Shown here one piece after another: positions 8,124-10,815 of a stretch of DNA of 10,815 nt. Source of the DNA: Draconibacterium orientale. GTDB taxonomy: Bacteria > Bacteroidota > Bacteroidia > Bacteroidales > JAADGE01. Positions within the stretch are counted from its first letter, which is position 1. Every line of letters begins with the position of its first letter. Made by a program: the position numbers and the translations under genes. Location of the stretch: NCBI GenBank assembly GCA_020718265.1, contig DYSM01000044.1, forward strand, positions 1-10,815, read 5' to 3'. The notes below the pieces were generated by a model that saw only the letters and a list, made by a program, of their open reading frames with translations, made no database searches and was not told the origin of the DNA.

Positions 8124-9329
8124 TTATAGTGTTTCAATTAAAAAAGTTCGAATCGTTTTATGCTCAACGCCTTTGTAATTCGACTGCGCCATAAGGTCTG
8201 TCGATACTACAATTTTTCGATTGTTATCATTGATTTTTAGTAAGTTACCAAACTCTTGTTCGTGAACTGATTCGTCCGAAATTAGATACGCAACTTGCAC
8301 GTAAATGGTTTTATCGCCGCGATTTGCAACGAAATCTATCTCTTTATCGTTGAATTTTCCTACAAAAACATCGAATCCTTCTATAAGTAATTTATTAAGA
8401 ACAATATTTTCCAAAATTTTGTTAATATCCTTCATATTAAAGCGTTGCAGTGTATTTCGCAAGCCAATATCGGTAAAATAATATTTTTCGTTTATTTCAA
8501 AAATTCGTCTGCCTTTGATGTCGAAGCGGTTAAGTTTTCGGATAAAAAACGCGTCTTCGAGGTATTGTAAATATTCCAAAACAAGTTTCGTTGAAATTTC
8601 AACGTGCTGACTTTTAAGAAAATCGCTGATGCGTTTCGCACTGATTAAACTTCCCAAATTGTCGGCTAAAAACAAATTTAAACGCTCCAAAAATGCCAGA
8701 TTTCTGAGTTTATAGCGTGCAACAACATCGCGCAGAATTATGGTGTTGTAAATATTTTTCAAATATTCATATACTGCATTTTCTTCTAAATCAATATGAT
8801 ACAAATATGGTAAGCCTCCAAATTTTATGAATTTGGCAAATGTTTCGTCCGAATCGCTGAGTTTGTGAAATTGAATAAATTCCGGGTAAGACAAACTGTG
8901 GATTTGAAATTGGATATAGCGTCCGCTTAGATACGTTGCAATGTCGCTCGACAACATTTTTGCATTGCTTCCGGTGCAATAAATATCAAAATTTCCTTCG
9001 GCAACAAAACTTCTTAGTGCAATTTCGTAAGTTTCAATATCCTGAATTTCATCAATAAACAGAAAATTTTTCGAGGTGTGGGTCGATTTTGATTTTACAT
9101 ATTCTGTTAAATCTTTTGACGTAATCAGCTCCGAAAAATCACTTAATTCTTTGTTGATGTAAATAATATTTGGGTTTTCAAAATTTGATTTCACGTAATC
9201 CATGAGCTGAAAAAGCATATAACTTTTTCCCACACGGCGTTGTCCCACAAACACTTTAATAATTTCTTTACCTACAAAGGGTTTAATTTTGTTGATATAA
9301 TTTTCTCTGAAGATATATTCTTTTGGCAT
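8124..9329 (-). CDS. ATP-binding protein, AAA_14 plus DUF4143 domains
   Basis: A 401-residue ATPase of the AAA_14/DUF4143 type, a family often found in several copies in Bacteroidota and archaea, whose biological role is not established. AAA_14 core: Walker A GQRRVGKS (29-36), Walker B FLFIDEIQ (89-96, D93-E94), sensor-like TGSN (119-122), and SGRY (135-138), a candidate arginine finger. A winged-helix-like stretch follows at about 225-275 (SAKRISDFLKS...). The C-terminal DUF4143 region ends in a PD-(D/E)XK-like fold signature, EIDFVANRG (330-338) then YVQVAY (343-348). Here the expected E-x-K is Q-V-A-Y, so nuclease activity is doubtful. The sequence is noticeably more AT-rich than the neighbouring peptidase gene, which may hint at separate ancestry. 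It is preceded by the 40-bp palindrome array, whose nearest palindrome ends 7 nt before the ATG. That suggests control at its promoter or ribosome site. It is a single-gene unit by spacing (162 nt to the next gene). Confidence 0.92.
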   Translation of the reverse strand: MPKEYIFRENYINKIKPFVGKEIIKVFVGQRRVGKSYMLFQLMDYVKSNFENPNIIYINKELSDFSELITSKDLTEYVKSKSTHTSKNFLFIDEIQDIETYEIALRSFVAEGNFDIYCTGSNAKMLSSDIATYLSGRYIQFQIHSLSYPEFIQFHKLSDSDETFAKFIKFGGLPYLYHIDLEENAVYEYLKNIYNTIILRDVVARYKLRNLAFLERLNLFLADNLGSLISAKRISDFLKSQHVEISTKLVLEYLQYLEDAFFIRKLNRFDIKGRRIFEINEKYYFTDIGLRNTLQRFNMKDINKILENIVLNKLLIEGFDVFVGKFNDKEIDFVANRGDKTIYVQVAYLISDESVHEQEFGNLLKINDNNRKIVVSTDLMAQSNYKGVEHKTIRTFLIETL

Positions 9330-9448
9330 ATTTTAAGTTTTACTTATAGATAAAACATTTGGGAAAAATACAAAAAGTTTTACTCATAAGTAAAACTTTT
9401 GATAAAAATATGAAAACTTTTACTCGTAAGTAAAAGTTTTCATATTTT
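9327..9448. repeat. Three palindromic units at exact 40-bp spacing upstream of the ATPase
   Basis: Palindromes are centred at 9346.5, 9386.5 and 9426.5. Cores: GTTTTACTTATAGATAAAAC (9337-9356), GTTTTACTCATAAGTAAAAC (9377-9396) and CTTTTACTCGTAAGTAAAAG (9417-9436). The implied ideal core is GTTTTACTTA/TAAGTAAAAC. Flanks also align: AATA starts units two and three at 9367 and 9407, so these are diverged tandem 40-bp repeats and not scattered dyads. Symmetry weakens toward the ATPase start: unit three has 20-bp perfect arms, unit two 14-bp arms with one mismatch, unit one 10-bp arms with two. They fill most of the gap between peptidase and ATPase. A one-mismatch -7 box (minus strand TATTTTTC, 9363-9370) lies between units one and two, so operator function is plausible. 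Confidence 0.85.
9405..9448 (-). terminator. Candidate terminator hairpin after the M16 gene (palindrome unit three)
   Basis: Two perfect 20-nt arms (9405-9424, 9429-9448) flank a 4-nt centre (CGTA on the plus strand). On the minus strand the 3' arm ends in five T residues, 32-72 nt past the peptidase stop codon, as an AT-rich intrinsic terminator could. The stem has few G-C pairs. Since it is also one member of the 40-bp repeat set, its main role may be something else. Confidence 0.4.
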
Positions 9449-9460
9449 CCTTTGCTCTTT

Positions 9461-9479
9461 AGACGCAAACCTTGCGTCT
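9461..9479. repeat. GC-richer hairpin abutting the M16 stop codon (dispersed-repeat-like)
   Basis: AGACGCAA (9461-9468) and TTGCGTCT (9472-9479) form a perfect 8-bp stem with a 3-nt loop (ACC). On the minus strand the surrounding text is GTAGAGACGCAAGG..., which resembles the GTAGAGACGC-type short palindromes that I recall as common between genes in Bacteroidota. The recall is from memory, not a search. No T run follows on either strand, so it is not a classical intrinsic terminator. Confidence 0.6.
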
Positions 9480-10724
9480 CTACGAACTCAATTTTGCTTC
9501 ATAAAATAAGGTGGATGAATTTTCGGGTCGAAAAATTTTGCGTGCAGCGGCAAGAATTTGTTCGGGTGTAACAGCCAAATATTTTTCCAATTCGGTGTTG
9601 TAATCTTCGGCTTGCCCGATAAGTTCAAAATATGCCAGCGACATTGCCTTATTCAGCGTGTTGGTTTCGTTAAACAAAAATTTCGATTCCCAAATATTTT
9701 TGACTTTTTGAATTTCGTCATCGGTTGGGGCGGATTTTGTAATTTCCTCAATTTCAGCAAGAAGCGCGGCTTCCGCAGTTTCAAAATCGACATCGTCGGA
9801 CAATTTTCCCGAAAAGACGAACAGGTTGTTTTCCAAACTGCCTGTCAGATACGCATCAATATCTGTAAACAATTCTTGCTCTTTGACCAAACTTTGATAC
9901 AATCGGCACGATTCGCCCATGCTCAAAATATCTGATAATAAGTCTGTTGCATGAAAATCCGCATCCGTGCGCGCGCACGCGTGATACGCGCGATGGTATG
10001 CGTGCGTGGGCACATCGCGTTGCACGCGGAGCACACGCGCTTCCGTTTGCGCAGGCTCTTGCGGCAGGTTGCGCGGTTTCACGTTTCGCGCCTCTATCGG
10101 ACCAAACCACTTTTCGGCAAGCGTGCGCACGGTTTCCGTGTCCGTGTTTCCGGCAACCACCATGATGCAATTGTCGGGTGCGTAATGCGCGAAGAAAAAG
10201 TCTTTAACATGCTGCATTTCAGCCTTTTCGATGTGCGAAACATCTTTACCGATGGTTGCCCACTGATACGGATGCACTTTGTATGCCAACGGACGCAGCA
10301 GCAGCCACACATCGCCGTAAGGTTGGTTCAGATAGCGTTGCCTAAATTCTTCTATAACAACTTGACGCTGAACCTCTAAGCTCTTGTCCGTAAAGGCTAA
10401 ACTCAACATGCGGTCGGATTCGAGCCAAAAAGCAGTTTCCAAATTTTCTTTGGGCAACGAGATGTAATAATTTGTGAAGTCGTTGTTTGTGAATGCGTTA
10501 TTCACGCCGCCCGCGCTTTGCAGCGGCGTATCGAATTCCGGAATATTTACCGAACCGCCAAACATCAGATGTTCAAACAGATGCGCAAATCCTGTGCGTT
10601 CCGGATCTTCGTCGCGTGCGCCCACGTTGTAAAGCAGATTTACCGTAACAAGCGGCGTGGTCGGGTCGGGGTGGACTATGATTTTCAGTCCGTTATCAAG
10701 TGAAAATTTGTCGAATTTTATCAT
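9480..10724 (-). CDS. M16-family zinc metallopeptidase (M16B-like)
   Basis: Zinc endopeptidase of the pitrilysin/processing-peptidase family, single-unit M16B size (414 residues; family usually 400-430). The inverted zinc motif HLFEH is at 48-52 (H48 and H52 ligands, E51 catalytic base). The third ligand is E125 or E126 in QVVIEEFRQR. The second half carries MGESCRLYQSLV (269-280) with the R274/Y276 pair typical of the C-terminal substrate-binding half. Both halves are present, so it could work as a homodimer or with an inactive partner. No signal peptide is visible, so a cytoplasmic site is likely. The ATG at 10722-10724 begins MIKFDKFSLDNGLKIIV, the normal family start, preceded by AAATAA. 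The last codons, TCG TAG, run into the hairpin at 9461-9479, so the stop codon is part of that repeat-like sequence. A GC-rich patch (9966-9992) codes for RAYHACARTD. Its substrate cannot be told from the context. Confidence 0.96.
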   Translation of the reverse strand: MIKFDKFSLDNGLKIIVHPDPTTPLVTVNLLYNVGARDEDPERTGFAHLFEHLMFGGSVNIPEFDTPLQSAGGVNNAFTNNDFTNYYISLPKENLETAFWLESDRMLSLAFTDKSLEVQRQVVIEEFRQRYLNQPYGDVWLLLRPLAYKVHPYQWATIGKDVSHIEKAEMQHVKDFFFAHYAPDNCIMVVAGNTDTETVRTLAEKWFGPIEARNVKPRNLPQEPAQTEARVLRVQRDVPTHAYHRAYHACARTDADFHATDLLSDILSMGESCRLYQSLVKEQELFTDIDAYLTGSLENNLFVFSGKLSDDVDFETAEAALLAEIEEITKSAPTDDEIQKVKNIWESKFLFNETNTLNKAMSLAYFELIGQAEDYNTELEKYLAVTPEQILAAARKIFRPENSSTLFYEAKLSS

Positions 10725-10734
10725 TTTATTTGTA

Positions 10735-10815
10735 GAGATTTGAGATTTGAGTATTGAGATTTGAGATTTGAGTATTGAGATTTGAGTATTGAGATTTGAG
10801 ATTTGAGTATTGAGA
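10735..10815. repeat. Tandem heptamer array upstream of the M16 gene
   Basis: Eleven full 7-bp units plus a partial one run to the window end without interruption. Two variants occur: A = GAGATTT and B = GAGTATT (plus strand), in the order A A B A A B A B A A B A(partial). The higher-order period is therefore 21 bp (AAB), with one 14-bp AB unit. The array starts 11 nt upstream of the peptidase ATG, so it occupies the leader and any promoter. Such arrays can change length by slippage. No promoter box is visible in 10725-10815. Confidence 0.95.

Noticed and set aside
9327..9448. CRISPR array
   Set aside because: There are only three units, they are contiguous 40-bp palindromes without unique spacers, and no cas gene is nearby.
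9856..10379. Several open frames on both strands within the M16 gene, up to 142 residues
   Set aside because: They are shadows caused by the locally GC-rich stretch with few stop codons; the M16 frame carries all the family motifs.
9327..10738. Mobile element carrying the M16 gene or ATPase
   Set aside because: No transposase, no long terminal inverted repeats and no target duplication are visible; the matching ends are only 7 bp.

Overview
The window reads as ordinary chromosome of a member of the Bacteroidota, most likely a Bacteroidales-type organism. The DNA is AT-rich. Strong Shine-Dalgarno sites are missing in front of the starts. Two intergenic regions carry the Bacteroidota -7 promoter box (TAnnTTTG). 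The protein types (long SNF2 helicase, SbcCD, AAA_14/DUF4143 ATPase, M16 peptidase) and the short dispersed palindromes fit this. This assignment is inferred from style, not from a marker gene.

All six convincing genes lie on the minus strand, so transcription runs from high to low coordinates. In that order they are: an M16 zinc peptidase (10724-9480); an AAA_14/DUF4143 ATPase (9329-8124); a small four-cysteine protein of unknown function (7961-7584); sbcD (7552-6341); sbcC (6334-3035); and a SNF2-family helicase (2782-14). The small protein, sbcD and sbcC are close enough (31 and 6 nt gaps) to form one operon. A candidate promoter for it sits at 8031-8038. The helicase probably has its own promoter at 2950-2957. 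SbcC and SbcD form the Mre11-Rad50-type nuclease that opens DNA hairpins and processes ends. With the SNF2 helicase, the lower two thirds of the window is a DNA repair and remodelling block.

The least ordinary DNA is between genes. The 150 nt between the peptidase and the ATPase hold three palindromes whose centres are exactly 40 bp apart (9346.5, 9386.5, 9426.5). They differ by a paired G-C to C-G swap that keeps the symmetry. A separate 8-bp GC-richer hairpin (9461-9479) abuts the peptidase stop codon. The peptidase is preceded by a tandem array of two alternating heptamers running off the window. The helicase leader holds four short dyads at 20-24 bp intervals, two of them near-identical. 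No CRISPR array, insertion sequence, tRNA, rRNA or complete new defence system is visible. The most promising leads are the 40-bp palindrome array in front of the DUF4143 ATPase and the unrecognised four-cysteine protein at the head of the sbcDC operon.
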